Assembly: GCA_003650185.1 (NCBI GenBank)
Contig: QMOF01000010.1
Coordinates: 1 to 20,098, forward strand
Source: Chloroflexota bacterium
Lineage (GTDB): Bacteria; Chloroflexota; Dehalococcoidia; UBA2247; RBG-13-53-26
DNA length: 20,098 nt
Reading direction: 5' to 3'
This document shows positions 1 to 7,234 of this stretch, piece after piece. How positions within the stretch are numbered: the first letter of the stretch is position 1; each line of letters begins with the position of its first letter. Position numbers and translations under genes: made by a program. Below the pieces are notes generated by a model. It saw only the letters and a list, made by a program, of their open reading frames with translations. It made no database searches and was not told the DNA's origin.

Positions 1-1845
1 ACCATCGCCCGTGAGAAGGGCCTGGGACCCCTGGCACAGGCCATATTCGCCCAGGACGACGCCACCAGTCCCCTCCGGGAGGCAGCCGCCTTCGTCAACG
101 AGGAGTTGGGCGTGGCCTCAGCCGAAGACGCCCTGGCCGGGGCGCGCGACATCATCGCCGAATGGGTCAACGAGGACGCCGACACGCGCCAGGCAATGCG
201 CCAGCGCTTCGCCAGGGACGGTGTGGCGCAGTCGAAGGTGGTCAAGGGGAAGGAAGAGGAAGGGATCAAGTACCGCGACTACTTCGACTGCCAGGAGCCG
301 GTCTCCAAAGCGCCCAGCCACCGGGTGCTGGCCATGTTCCGAGGTGAGTCCGAAGGCTATCTGCGACTCACCATACGTCCGCCGGAGGAGGAAGCCCTGG
401 GGGAGCTTCGGAGGCGCTTCATCAGGGGCCAGGGGCCAGCCTCCGAGCAGGTGGAGCTGGCCCTGGAGGACAGCTACAAGCGGCTGCTGGCGCCCTCCAT
501 CGAGACCGACATCCGCCGCGAGCTGAAGCAGCGCGCCGACGACGAGGCCATCGCCGTCTTCGCCCGCAACGTGCGCCACTGCCTCATGGCGCCGCCCCTG
601 GGCGAGAAGGCGGTGCTGGCCATCGACCCCGGCTATCGCACCGGCTGCAAGGTGGTCTGCCTGGACAGGCAGGGCAGGCTCCTGCACAACACCACCATAT
701 ATGTCACCCAGTCGGAGAAGCTGGCCAAAGAGGCGGCCAGGACCATCACCGACCTGGTGAGGCGCTTCAACGTCGAGGCCATCGCCATAGGCAACGGCAC
801 CGCCAGCCGTGAGACGGAGACTTTCGTGCGCGGCCTGGACCTACCCAAGACGGTGCCGGTGGTAATGGTGAACGAGAGCGGCGCCTCGGTGTACTCCGCC
901 TCCGAGGTAGCCCGCGCCGAGTTCCCAGACCAGGACGTTACCGTGCGCGGCGCCGTCTCCATCGGGCGGCGGTTGATGGACCCCCTGGCGGAGCTGGTGA
1001 AGATCGACCCCAGGTCCATCGGCGTAGGCCAGTACCAGCACGATGTTGACCAGGGCAAGCTCAAGAAGAGCCTCGACGACGAGGTGATGAGCTGTGTCAG
1101 TGCCGTCGGTGTGGAGTTGAACACCGCCAGCAAGGAGCTCCTCGCCTACGTCCCCGGCCTGGGGCCCGCCATCGCCAGGAGCATCGTCGAATACCGCCAC
1201 CAGAACGGTCCATTCTGCAACCGGGCACAACTCAAGAAGGTGCCCCGCCTGGGCCCCAAAGCCTACGAGCAGGCTGCCGGTTTCCTGCGCATCCGCGACT
1301 CCAAGAATCCACTGGACGCCACCGCCGTCCACCCCGAGAGCTACCCCGTCGTGGAACAAATGGCGCGGGACATGGGCTGCACCGTGCGCCACCTGATGCA
1401 AGATGAGCGTCTGCGGCAGCAGATCGACCTCAGCCGCTACGTCACCGACACGGTGGGCCTCCCCACGCTGACCGATATCATGCAGGAGCTGGCCAGGCCG
1501 GGCCGCGATCCCCGCGACCCGTTCGAAGTCTTCTCGTTTACCGAGGGAGTCAACACCATCGACGACGTCATGCCCGGCATGAGGCTGCCGGGGATCGTGA
1601 CCAACGTGACCAACTTCGGAGCCTTCGTCGACATCGGCGTTCACCAGGACGGTCTGGTCCACATCAGCCAGCTCGCCGACCACTTCGTCAGGGATCCCAC
1701 CGAGGTGGTCAAGGTAAACCAGAAGGTGACGGTGACGGTACTGGAAGTAGACAAAGCCCGAAACAGGATCGCGCTCTCGCTGCGGAAGGACGCGCAACCC
1801 CGGCAGGGCGGCACTGTGCCCGGCGGGGCGGAGGCAGGCCAGTGA
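1..1845 (+). CDS. tex: Tex family S1 RNA-binding transcription accessory protein, 5'-truncated by the window
   Basis: The reading frame is open from base 1, so the gene begins outside the window. 614 residues are visible against a family length of roughly 720-780, so about 100-150 N-terminal residues are missing. Domains in order (fragment numbering): the tail of the helical Tex N-terminal region; a YqgF/RNase H-like fold starting near residue 205 with the motif AIDPGYRTG (D209); tandem helix-hairpin-helix elements at about 371-435 (VPGLGPAIA, VPRLGPKAY); and a C-terminal S1 RNA-binding domain at 526-597 (NFGAFVDIG, GLVHISQLA). Tex is a cytoplasmic nucleic-acid-binding protein linked to transcription and RNA handling; its exact role is not settled. 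A GTG start for the downstream radical SAM gene overlaps its stop, so the two are probably co-translated. Identification is certain at family level. Confidence 0.96.
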   Translation, partial: TIAREKGLGPLAQAIFAQDDATSPLREAAAFVNEELGVASAEDALAGARDIIAEWVNEDADTRQAMRQRFARDGVAQSKVVKGKEEEGIKYRDYFDCQEPVSKAPSHRVLAMFRGESEGYLRLTIRPPEEEALGELRRRFIRGQGPASEQVELALEDSYKRLLAPSIETDIRRELKQRADDEAIAVFARNVRHCLMAPPLGEKAVLAIDPGYRTGCKVVCLDRQGRLLHNTTIYVTQSEKLAKEAARTITDLVRRFNVEAIAIGNGTASRETETFVRGLDLPKTVPVVMVNESGASVYSASEVARAEFPDQDVTVRGAVSIGRRLMDPLAELVKIDPRSIGVGQYQHDVDQGKLKKSLDDEVMSCVSAVGVELNTASKELLAYVPGLGPAIARSIVEYRHQNGPFCNRAQLKKVPRLGPKAYEQAAGFLRIRDSKNPLDATAVHPESYPVVEQMARDMGCTVRHLMQDERLRQQIDLSRYVTDTVGLPTLTDIMQELARPGRDPRDPFEVFSFTEGVNTIDDVMPGMRLPGIVTNVTNFGAFVDIGVHQDGLVHISQLADHFVRDPTEVVKVNQKVTVTVLEVDKARNRIALSLRKDAQPRQGGTVPGGAEAGQ

Positions 1846-3290
1846 CCAGGAAGGTTGTTCTAGTCAATCCCAACCAGATGAAGCCGGCCATAGCCCCGAT
1901 AGCCCTGGACTACTTGGCCCACGCCCTGACGCAACGCGGATTCGAGACGGATGTCCTCGACCTGTGCTTCTCCGCCGACTGGAGGGCAGACGTGGACCGC
2001 TACTTCGCCGAGAATTCGGTGGCCGCCGTGGGGGTGAGCCTGCGTAACAGCGACGACACCTCCTTCGCCAGCCAGGAGTTCTTCATCCCTAGCTTCAAGC
2101 AGTTGACTGACCACATACGGGCCCGGACGTCCGCGCCCGTGGTGCTGGGAGGCTCCGCCTTTTCGGTCATGCCGGAGGATATCCTGGGCTACTGCGAACT
2201 TGACCTGGGGATCGTCGCCGACGGTGAAGAGTCGCTGCCCCTGCTGGCCGAGAGACTGGCATCAGGCGAAGACTACAGGTCGATTCCCGGCGTAGTGCAC
2301 CGTAGTAGCCACGGCATTACAAGCAACCCGCCCTCTTATGTCAAGCTGGACACGGCGCCCGCGCCGAAACGGACGGCGGTGGACAACCGCCGCTACTTCG
2401 CGGAGGGCGGTATGGGCGGCATCGAGACCAAGCGGGGCTGCAACAGGGCGTGCATCTACTGCGCCGACCCGCTGGGCAAGGGCAGAACGTTCCGGCTGCG
2501 CTCTCCCCAGAGCGTCGTCGACGAGATAGAGTGCCTCCTGGACATGGGCGTCGACTATCTCCACATCTGTGACAGCGAGTTCAACCTGCCGCCGTCCCAT
2601 GCGGAGCAGGTCTGCCTGGAGATCACCCGCCGGGGGCTGGGAGACAAGGTCAACTGGTATGCCTACTGTAGCCCAGCGCCCTTTACCAGGGAGATGGCCA
2701 CCCTGTTTCAAAGGGCCGGGTGCCGGGGGATCAACTTCGGGGTGGACAGCGGGGCGGACGTCATACTGCGCGCCCTGCGCCGGGACTTCGGCGTCGAGGA
2801 CGTGGCCCGCACCGCCAGCGTGTGCCACCAGCAAGGGCTCGTCTTCATGTACGACCTCCTGCTGGGAGGGCCCGGTGAGACCAGGGAAACCCTGCGGCAG
2901 ACGGTGGAACTGATGAAAGACCTTTCCCCGGACAGAATTGGCGCCGCCCTGGGTGTACGCATCTTCCCGGAGACTGCGCTGGCAAGCATGGTGCGTGCAG
3001 CGGGACCGCTGGACACCAACCCCAATCTGCGAGGAAACGTGGCCGGAAACGACAGCTTCTTTGCCCCCGTTTTCTACCTCTCCGCGGCACTGGGCCAGGA
3101 CGCGCCACATTACCTGGCCAAACTCATCGGCGGCGATCAGCGCTTCTTCTTCATGAGCCCCGCGGCGGGCAGAGACAGGAACTACAACTACAATGAGAAC
3201 ACGGTGCTGGTGGAGGCAATCCGCCAGGGATATAAAGGGGCCTTCTGGGACATTCTGAGAAAGCTTTCGCAGAATATACCACCCGGCTGA
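1842..3290 (+). CDS. B12-binding-type radical SAM protein, function unknown
   Basis: 482 aa. The first ~150 residues have the Rossmann-like look of a cobalamin-binding domain (KVVLVNPN at the N-terminus, AAVGVSLR, APVVLGGSAFSVMPE), but the canonical DxHxxG cobalamin-ligand motif is not present. The radical SAM core carries the cluster motif CNRACIYC with C200, C204 and C207, followed by SAM-binding features such as FGVDSGAD and LLGGPGET. The last ~120 residues are a family-specific tail. The start is GTG, with GGAGG at 1830-1834 seven bases upstream, and overlaps the tex stop as GTGA, indicating translational coupling. Members of this superfamily perform methylations, ring rearrangements and lipid or cofactor maturation; nothing here identifies the substrate. 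The 3' end converges on folE with a 13-bp gap and no visible terminator. Confidence 0.88.
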   Translation: MTRKVVLVNPNQMKPAIAPIALDYLAHALTQRGFETDVLDLCFSADWRADVDRYFAENSVAAVGVSLRNSDDTSFASQEFFIPSFKQLTDHIRARTSAPVVLGGSAFSVMPEDILGYCELDLGIVADGEESLPLLAERLASGEDYRSIPGVVHRSSHGITSNPPSYVKLDTAPAPKRTAVDNRRYFAEGGMGGIETKRGCNRACIYCADPLGKGRTFRLRSPQSVVDEIECLLDMGVDYLHICDSEFNLPPSHAEQVCLEITRRGLGDKVNWYAYCSPAPFTREMATLFQRAGCRGINFGVDSGADVILRALRRDFGVEDVARTASVCHQQGLVFMYDLLLGGPGETRETLRQTVELMKDLSPDRIGAALGVRIFPETALASMVRAAGPLDTNPNLRGNVAGNDSFFAPVFYLSAALGQDAPHYLAKLIGGDQRFFFMSPAAGRDRNYNYNENTVLVEAIRQGYKGAFWDILRKLSQNIPPG

Positions 3291-3303
3291 AGAACGCCCT
3301 CGG

Positions 3304-3870
3304 CTACCCTTGTACCAGGGCCACGAACTCAGCCCTGGTGGCCGCCCTGGAGCGGAAGTTGCCCCGGTTGGCCGAGGTGACTATGTTGCTTCCCGGCTTC
3401 TTTATCCCCCGCATGGTCATGCACAGGTGCTCCGCTTTGATGACCACGGCCACACCCTCAGGTTGGAGAGCCTCAACAATTGCCTCGGCAATCTGAGTCG
3501 TCATTCGTTCCTGAAGCTGGGGGCGGTGAGCTATGATCTCGACCACCCTGGCTATCTTGCTGGCCCCGACTACTCTCCCGCGCATGTTGGGGATATAGCC
3601 TACATGAACCACCCCGTAGAAGGGGAGTAGATGATGCTCACACATCGAGTAGAAAGGAATGTCCTTGATAATCACCATCTCCCGGTGACCTTCCTCGAAC
3701 TCGACAGCGAGCTCCGCCTTGGGGTCTTTGTCCATCCCGCTAAAGAGCTCGGCATACATCTCGGCTATACGCTGCGGAGTGTCCACCAGGCCCTCGCGCT
3801 GCGGGTCTTCGCCGATGGCCTCTATGATAGAACTCACTGCCTGTTCGATTCTGGCTCTGTCAACGGCCAT
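3304..3870 (-). CDS. folE: GTP cyclohydrolase I
   Basis: 188 aa. It converts GTP to 7,8-dihydroneopterin triphosphate, the entry step to folate and pterins, as a cytoplasmic homodecamer in known members. Zinc ligands are visible as C77 and H80 in SMCEHHLLPFYG and C150 in EHLCMTMRG. Other family blocks present are EGLVDTPQRIA near residue 26 and the C-terminal SANRGNFRS. This is the zinc-dependent type I enzyme, not the MptA/FolE2 form. The frame is open 15 codons further upstream, but I chose the ATG at 3870 because AAGGAGG lies just before it and the family N-terminus fits. It is the last gene of the long minus-strand run, 48 bp after the flavin-reductase-like gene. No other folate gene is adjacent. 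Confidence 0.95.
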   Translation of the reverse strand: MAVDRARIEQAVSSIIEAIGEDPQREGLVDTPQRIAEMYAELFSGMDKDPKAELAVEFEEGHREMVIIKDIPFYSMCEHHLLPFYGVVHVGYIPNMRGRVVGASKIARVVEIIAHRPQLQERMTTQIAEAIVEALQPEGVAVVIKAEHLCMTMRGIKKPGSNIVTSANRGNFRSRAATRAEFVALVQG

Positions 3871-3874
3871 ATAT

Positions 3875-3880
3875 CCTCCT
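3875..3880 (-). promoter_or_regulatory. Shine-Dalgarno sequence that fixes the folE start
   Basis: AGGAGG reads on the minus strand four bases before the ATG at 3870. No comparable site precedes the longer open frame that begins at 3915. Confidence 0.75.
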
Positions 3881-3918
3881 TCTCCCTGTGGCCTGACTGC
3901 CCCCCCCAGCCTCATCAG

Positions 3919-4497
3919 CTAGTAACGCCCGTAGGCACGCCGATCGAGGTACCTGACGCTGTCTTTCAACGCGGTCACGTAGTTCTCGCCGCCCAGGTAA
4001 AGCGCAGGGCTGAACCGGGCCACGTCCAGCACACCGTACTCGTCAAAGGCCTCTTCCACGATATGCGTGGCCACAACCTCACCGATCACCCAGACGTGGT
4101 CACCGTAGGACCGATGGTCCGCCAGCCTGCACTCATAGGCCGCGTAAGCATCTTCCAACAATGGCACACTGGTCCTCAGCGCCTTCTCCTTGGCAATGCC
4201 GAACCTATCGAACTTGTCTACTTCCTTTCCCTTCGTTCCACCCACCCCAGCCAGCAATTCAGCCCTCTCAAACGGCAGGAAGTTGACGCCGAACTCCCCA
4301 CCCTGAAGGATCAGATCATAAGTGTGCCGGGTCGGGCTGATGGATATCCCGTACAGGGGAGGTCTGAGGGACACAGGAGCATGCCAGGCAGCAGTCATGA
4401 CGCCGTCCTGTCCTGCCACATGGGAAGTGACCATAACCACCAATCGCGGATAGTGGTAAGAAAACCGACCAGGACCCTCAAAACCCGTTCTAGACAT
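3919..4497 (-). CDS. Flavin reductase-like, FMN-binding split-barrel protein
   Basis: About 192 aa. The N-terminal half matches the flavin-reductase-like domain: a first strand YPRLVVMVTSHVAGQDGVMTAAW, then SLRPPLYGISISPTRHTYDLI and FGVNFLPFE, the usual order of FMN-contacting segments. The middle (AAYECRLADHRSYGDHVWVIGEVV) is the conserved strand that closes the barrel. Such proteins bind FMN and either reduce free flavin with NAD(P)H or use it on an unknown substrate; the sequence does not decide which. Two ATGs lie six bases apart, at 4503 and 4497. GGAGG at 4505-4509 is only one base from the first and seven from the second, so the second is the better start. It follows thrC after 102 bp that contain a strong hairpin. 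Confidence 0.85.
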   Translation of the reverse strand: MSRTGFEGPGRFSYHYPRLVVMVTSHVAGQDGVMTAAWHAPVSLRPPLYGISISPTRHTYDLILQGGEFGVNFLPFERAELLAGVGGTKGKEVDKFDRFGIAKEKALRTSVPLLEDAYAAYECRLADHRSYGDHVWVIGEVVATHIVEEAFDEYGVLDVARFSPALYLGGENYVTALKDSVRYLDRRAYGRY

Positions 4498-4524
4498 AGC
4501 CATACCTCCGCAGCTTGGCGACGC

Positions 4525-4554
4525 GAGGCTTCGGCCTCACCCCAGGCAAGCCTC
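4525..4554 (-). other. Intergenic RNA hairpin between thrC and the flavin-reductase-like gene
   Basis: Read as minus-strand RNA, GAGGCUU (4554-4548) pairs with AAGCCUC (4531-4525). Inside it GCCU pairs with AGGC, leaving a two-base CG bulge and a six-base loop. That is 11 base pairs in 30 nt. No T-run follows, so it is not a standard rho-independent terminator. It ends about 16 bases before the Shine-Dalgarno of the next gene. An attenuator, an mRNA-end stabiliser or a processing site are all possible. Confidence 0.55.
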
Positions 4555-4599
4555 TTCACTGGAAGACAACCGGCACATGCAAGCGACCCTGGCCAAGTC

Positions 4600-5652
4600 C
4601 TAGGTACCCCAGCCAAGAGCCCGTTCCACATCGCTGACTTCGGCAGGAAGCTCGACAAGGGACGGAGAACCCCTCATAGCCGTGTCCGGGTCCTTCAAGC
4701 CGCTACCAGTAACAACACAGACTACCCTCTTGCCGGACAGGTCCAGCTTCCCCGACCATTTGAGCAGGCCAGCTAGAGAGGCCGCCGAAGCAGGCTCCCC
4801 AAAGACGCCGCCTTTGCTGGCCATGAGCCGATACGCCTCCAGAATCTGATCGTCGGTCACCGAGTCGATTACGCCCCCGGACTCATCCCGAGCGGCCACA
4901 GCACCCTTCCAACTGGCCGGGTTGCCAATGCGTATGGCCGTGGCAACCGTCTCCGGGTTGGGTACTCTCTCACCCCTGACAATTGGCGCCGCTCCCTCCG
5001 CTTCAAACCCCATCATTCTCGGCTTCTGGCTGGACTTCCCCGCTGCATAGTATTCCACGAAGCCTTTCCAGTAGGCCGTGATGTTACCTGCGTTCCCCAC
5101 CGGGATGAAAAGGAAATCGGGCGCCTCACCCAGGCTGTCCACAATCTCGAAAGCGGCCGTTTTCTGGCCCTCGATCCGGTGGGGGTTGATCGAATTCACC
5201 AGGGTGACGGGGTGCTTCTCCACCAGGGTGCGCACCATTTCCAGGGCCTGGTCAAAGTTGCCGTCTATCGCCAGTATCTTGGCCCCGTAGACAATGGCTT
5301 GAGCCAGTTTGCCCAGAGCAATGTTACCCCTGGGCACGATGACGATGGTGCTGAGTCCGCAGATTGCCCCATAGCATGCCGCCGACGCGCTGGTGTTCCC
5401 CGTAGAAGCACAGATTATGGCGGCGCTGGCCGCCTCGACCGCCTTGGCCACCGCCACCACCATACCGCGGTCTTTGAAAGAGCCGGTAGGGTTACAGCCT
5501 TCCAATTTGAAATAGAGCTCCCCACAGCCTAGCTCTTTCTCCAGGCGCGGTGACCTGACCAGGGGCGTATCCCCTTCACCAAGGGTTATCCGCGGGGTGG
5601 CAGGCGTAACGGGAAGGAACTCACTATACCTGGCCAGGACTCCTGAATACAT
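4600..5652 (-). CDS. thrC: Threonine synthase
   Basis: 350 aa, the length of the short bacterial threonine synthases. It is a PLP enzyme that turns O-phosphohomoserine into threonine, the last step of threonine synthesis. The PLP lysine is K60 in GCNPTGSFKDRG. Other family marks are LGEGDTPLV near residue 24, the CASTGNTSAS block near 82, the phosphate-binding IPVGNAGNITAYWKG, and VVCVVTGSGLKDP near the C-terminus. The ATG has only a weak purine-rich site (AGAGAAG) upstream. It stands 12 bp after a 68-aa zinc-ribbon gene that itself follows hom, so hom and thrC are clearly one unit. Homoserine kinase (thrB), which supplies the substrate, is not in the window. Confidence 0.95.
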   Translation of the reverse strand: MYSGVLARYSEFLPVTPATPRITLGEGDTPLVRSPRLEKELGCGELYFKLEGCNPTGSFKDRGMVVAVAKAVEAASAAIICASTGNTSASAACYGAICGLSTIVIVPRGNIALGKLAQAIVYGAKILAIDGNFDQALEMVRTLVEKHPVTLVNSINPHRIEGQKTAAFEIVDSLGEAPDFLFIPVGNAGNITAYWKGFVEYYAAGKSSQKPRMMGFEAEGAAPIVRGERVPNPETVATAIRIGNPASWKGAVAARDESGGVIDSVTDDQILEAYRLMASKGGVFGEPASAASLAGLLKWSGKLDLSGKRVVCVVTGSGLKDPDTAMRGSPSLVELPAEVSDVERALGWGT

Positions 5653-5664
5653 AGCAGTACTTCT

Positions 5665-5871
5665 CTAGAGGAAGCTGTCCATCTCGCGGCCCCTTTCGTC
5701 CCCCCTGCTTACGAGGTAACCCCTGGCCCGGGAGCACTGCTCGCAGAGCCGTACCGGCTCTTTGCCCTCTTCGCAAATGTACCCGTACCTCTCAGGGTGC
5801 CTCATAGGCTTACCACAACCGTCGCACACCAACTCCCCCGTTACTATCAACCCGGCAATCCAAGACGCCAT
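5665..5871 (-). CDS. Small zinc-ribbon protein between hom and thrC, function unknown
   Basis: 68 aa. Two CxxC pairs, C16/C19 in VCDGCGKPM and C43/C46 in RLCEQCSRA, are spaced as in a treble-clef or zinc-ribbon fold; an extra C33 lies between them. There is no signal peptide or membrane segment. The ATG has AGGTGA eight bases upstream, and the gene is packed within 11-12 bp of both neighbours, which supports it being real despite its size. I do not recognise a named family. The position suggests either a regulator or metal-binding partner of the threonine branch, or simply a co-transcribed passenger; the sequence cannot separate these. Confidence 0.72.
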   Translation of the reverse strand: MASWIAGLIVTGELVCDGCGKPMRHPERYGYICEEGKEPVRLCEQCSRARGYLVSRGDERGREMDSFL

Positions 5872-5882
5872 GTCGCATTCAC

Positions 5883-7220
5883 CTACCCTTCAACCCGGAT
5901 GAAGTTGCTTATTTCCTTCACCACCGGTAACCGCTCCATGTCCCGCAATGCCTGCTGCATGAACTCCTCTCGAGCCGGATGGGTCATGAGCACTATCTCA
6001 GCCGTTTGAGCCACAGCATCCGCTTCCTTCTGTATAGCCGACGCAATGCTGATGGAGCGGTCGCCCAGGATACCAGATATCTGCGCCAGGACGCCCGGAC
6101 GGTCTGCGATGCTCATCCTGAGATAGTACCGCGTTTCCACCTCGGCCATGGGCTTGATAGTCATGGCAGGGTTGGATAGCCGCCCGACGACTGAAGCCGC
6201 CGGCGCCCCGACAGCTCTCCTTGCCGTCACCATCGCCTCCGACCGCTTGATGGCCTTTGCTGCCGCGATAACGTTGGCCACAATGGCACTGGAGGTGGGT
6301 GAAGAGCCAGCCCCCTCGCCATAGAAGAGCACCTTGCCTACCAGGTCGCCCTCTATCTGGACGGCATTGTAAACGCCGTCCACCTTGGCCAGCAGATAGT
6401 CGGTAGGGACGAAGGCCGGATGAACCCTGACCTCAATAGACCCACCCACTTTCTTGGCAATGGCCAGCAGCTTTATCTCGTAACCAAGCTCCTTGGCATA
6501 GCGGAAATCGCGTTCGCCGATGCTTGTGATCCCCTGACAGTAGATGTCGTCGGGCCGCACCGTCGTGTGAAAGGCGGAGCTGGCCAGGATCGCCAGCTTG
6601 TAGAGCGCATCCGTCCCCTCAACGTCGTTGCTCGGATCAGCCTCAGCGTAGCCCAACTGCTGGGCCTCACGCAGGGCATCGCCAAAGCTCAGTCCTTCGC
6701 TGGACATCTTGGTAAGGATATAGTTGGTGGTGCCGTTGATTATGGCATAGATGGCCCTGATCTCATTGGCCAGCAACCCCTCCTGTAAAGGCAGGAGCAG
6801 TGGTATGCCCCCGCCGACGCTGGCCTCGTACAATATGCCAACCCCCTCCTGCGCAGCCATTTCCAGGAGCTCCGCCATATACTTGGCCATCACCTCTTTG
6901 TTGGCTGTGACCACGTACTTGCCGCCCAGCAGCGCCTGCTTTGCATAGTCCAAAGCCGGTTGCTCACCACCCATTACCTCAATAACAATACCTATGTCTG
7001 GGTCAGACAGAATCTGCTGGGGGTCACAGGTTATGAGGCTGGAATCCAGTGTAACGGACCGCGGCTTGTCCGCGTCACGGACAAGCACTTTCTTCAGGCG
7101 CAGGTTACACCCGGCCTGCCGCGCCAGGGCATCGCTTCTCTCCAGGAGGACCTTTGCCACCCCACCACCCACCACCCCCAGACCCATCAGCCCAACACCT
7201 ATGCTTTCCTTCTCCTCCAA
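5883..7220 (-). CDS. hom: Homoserine dehydrogenase with C-terminal ACT domain
   Basis: 445 aa, the usual length of monofunctional Hom. It reduces aspartate semialdehyde to homoserine with NAD(P)H. The N-terminal dinucleotide-binding loop is GLMGLGVVGGGVAKVL (about 10-25). The catalytic domain shows VVTANKEVMAKY, the INGTTNYIL block and AEADPSNDVEGTDALYKLAILA, the homoserine/aspartate-semialdehyde site. A C-terminal ACT domain at about 363-440 (RMSIADRPGVLAQISGIL) is the usual site of threonine feedback inhibition. The start is TTG, chosen because AGGAGG lies eight bases upstream and overlaps the stop of the preceding gene; the first in-frame ATG is at codon 12 and would break the nucleotide-binding loop. 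No aspartokinase is fused. Confidence 0.96.
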   Translation of the reverse strand: MEEKESIGVGLMGLGVVGGGVAKVLLERSDALARQAGCNLRLKKVLVRDADKPRSVTLDSSLITCDPQQILSDPDIGIVIEVMGGEQPALDYAKQALLGGKYVVTANKEVMAKYMAELLEMAAQEGVGILYEASVGGGIPLLLPLQEGLLANEIRAIYAIINGTTNYILTKMSSEGLSFGDALREAQQLGYAEADPSNDVEGTDALYKLAILASSAFHTTVRPDDIYCQGITSIGERDFRYAKELGYEIKLLAIAKKVGGSIEVRVHPAFVPTDYLLAKVDGVYNAVQIEGDLVGKVLFYGEGAGSSPTSSAIVANVIAAAKAIKRSEAMVTARRAVGAPAASVVGRLSNPAMTIKPMAEVETRYYLRMSIADRPGVLAQISGILGDRSISIASAIQKEADAVAQTAEIVLMTHPAREEFMQQALRDMERLPVVKEISNFIRVEG

Positions 7221-7228
7221 TCGTAAGC

Positions 7229-7234
7229 CCTCCT
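7229..7234 (-). promoter_or_regulatory. Shine-Dalgarno sequence that fixes the TTG start of hom
   Basis: AGGAGG on the minus strand, eight bases before the TTG at 7220. It overlaps the TAG stop (7235-7233) of the upstream parvulin-type gene, so a ribosome terminating there sits on this site. This supports translational coupling. Confidence 0.75.

Noticed and set aside
841..1797. 318-codon minus-strand frame under tex
   Set aside because: Lies entirely opposite the conserved RNase H-like, HhH and S1 domains of Tex; no motif or start signal.
2262..3110. 282-codon minus-strand frame under the radical SAM gene
   Set aside because: Antisense to a gene with a clear CxxxCxxC core; composition is shadow-like.
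3631..4776. 381-codon open frame on the plus strand
   Set aside because: It is antisense to folE, the flavin-reductase-like gene and the end of thrC, all of which have clear motifs. Its translation has no recognisable domain and no ribosome-binding site; it is a product of GC-rich codon use.
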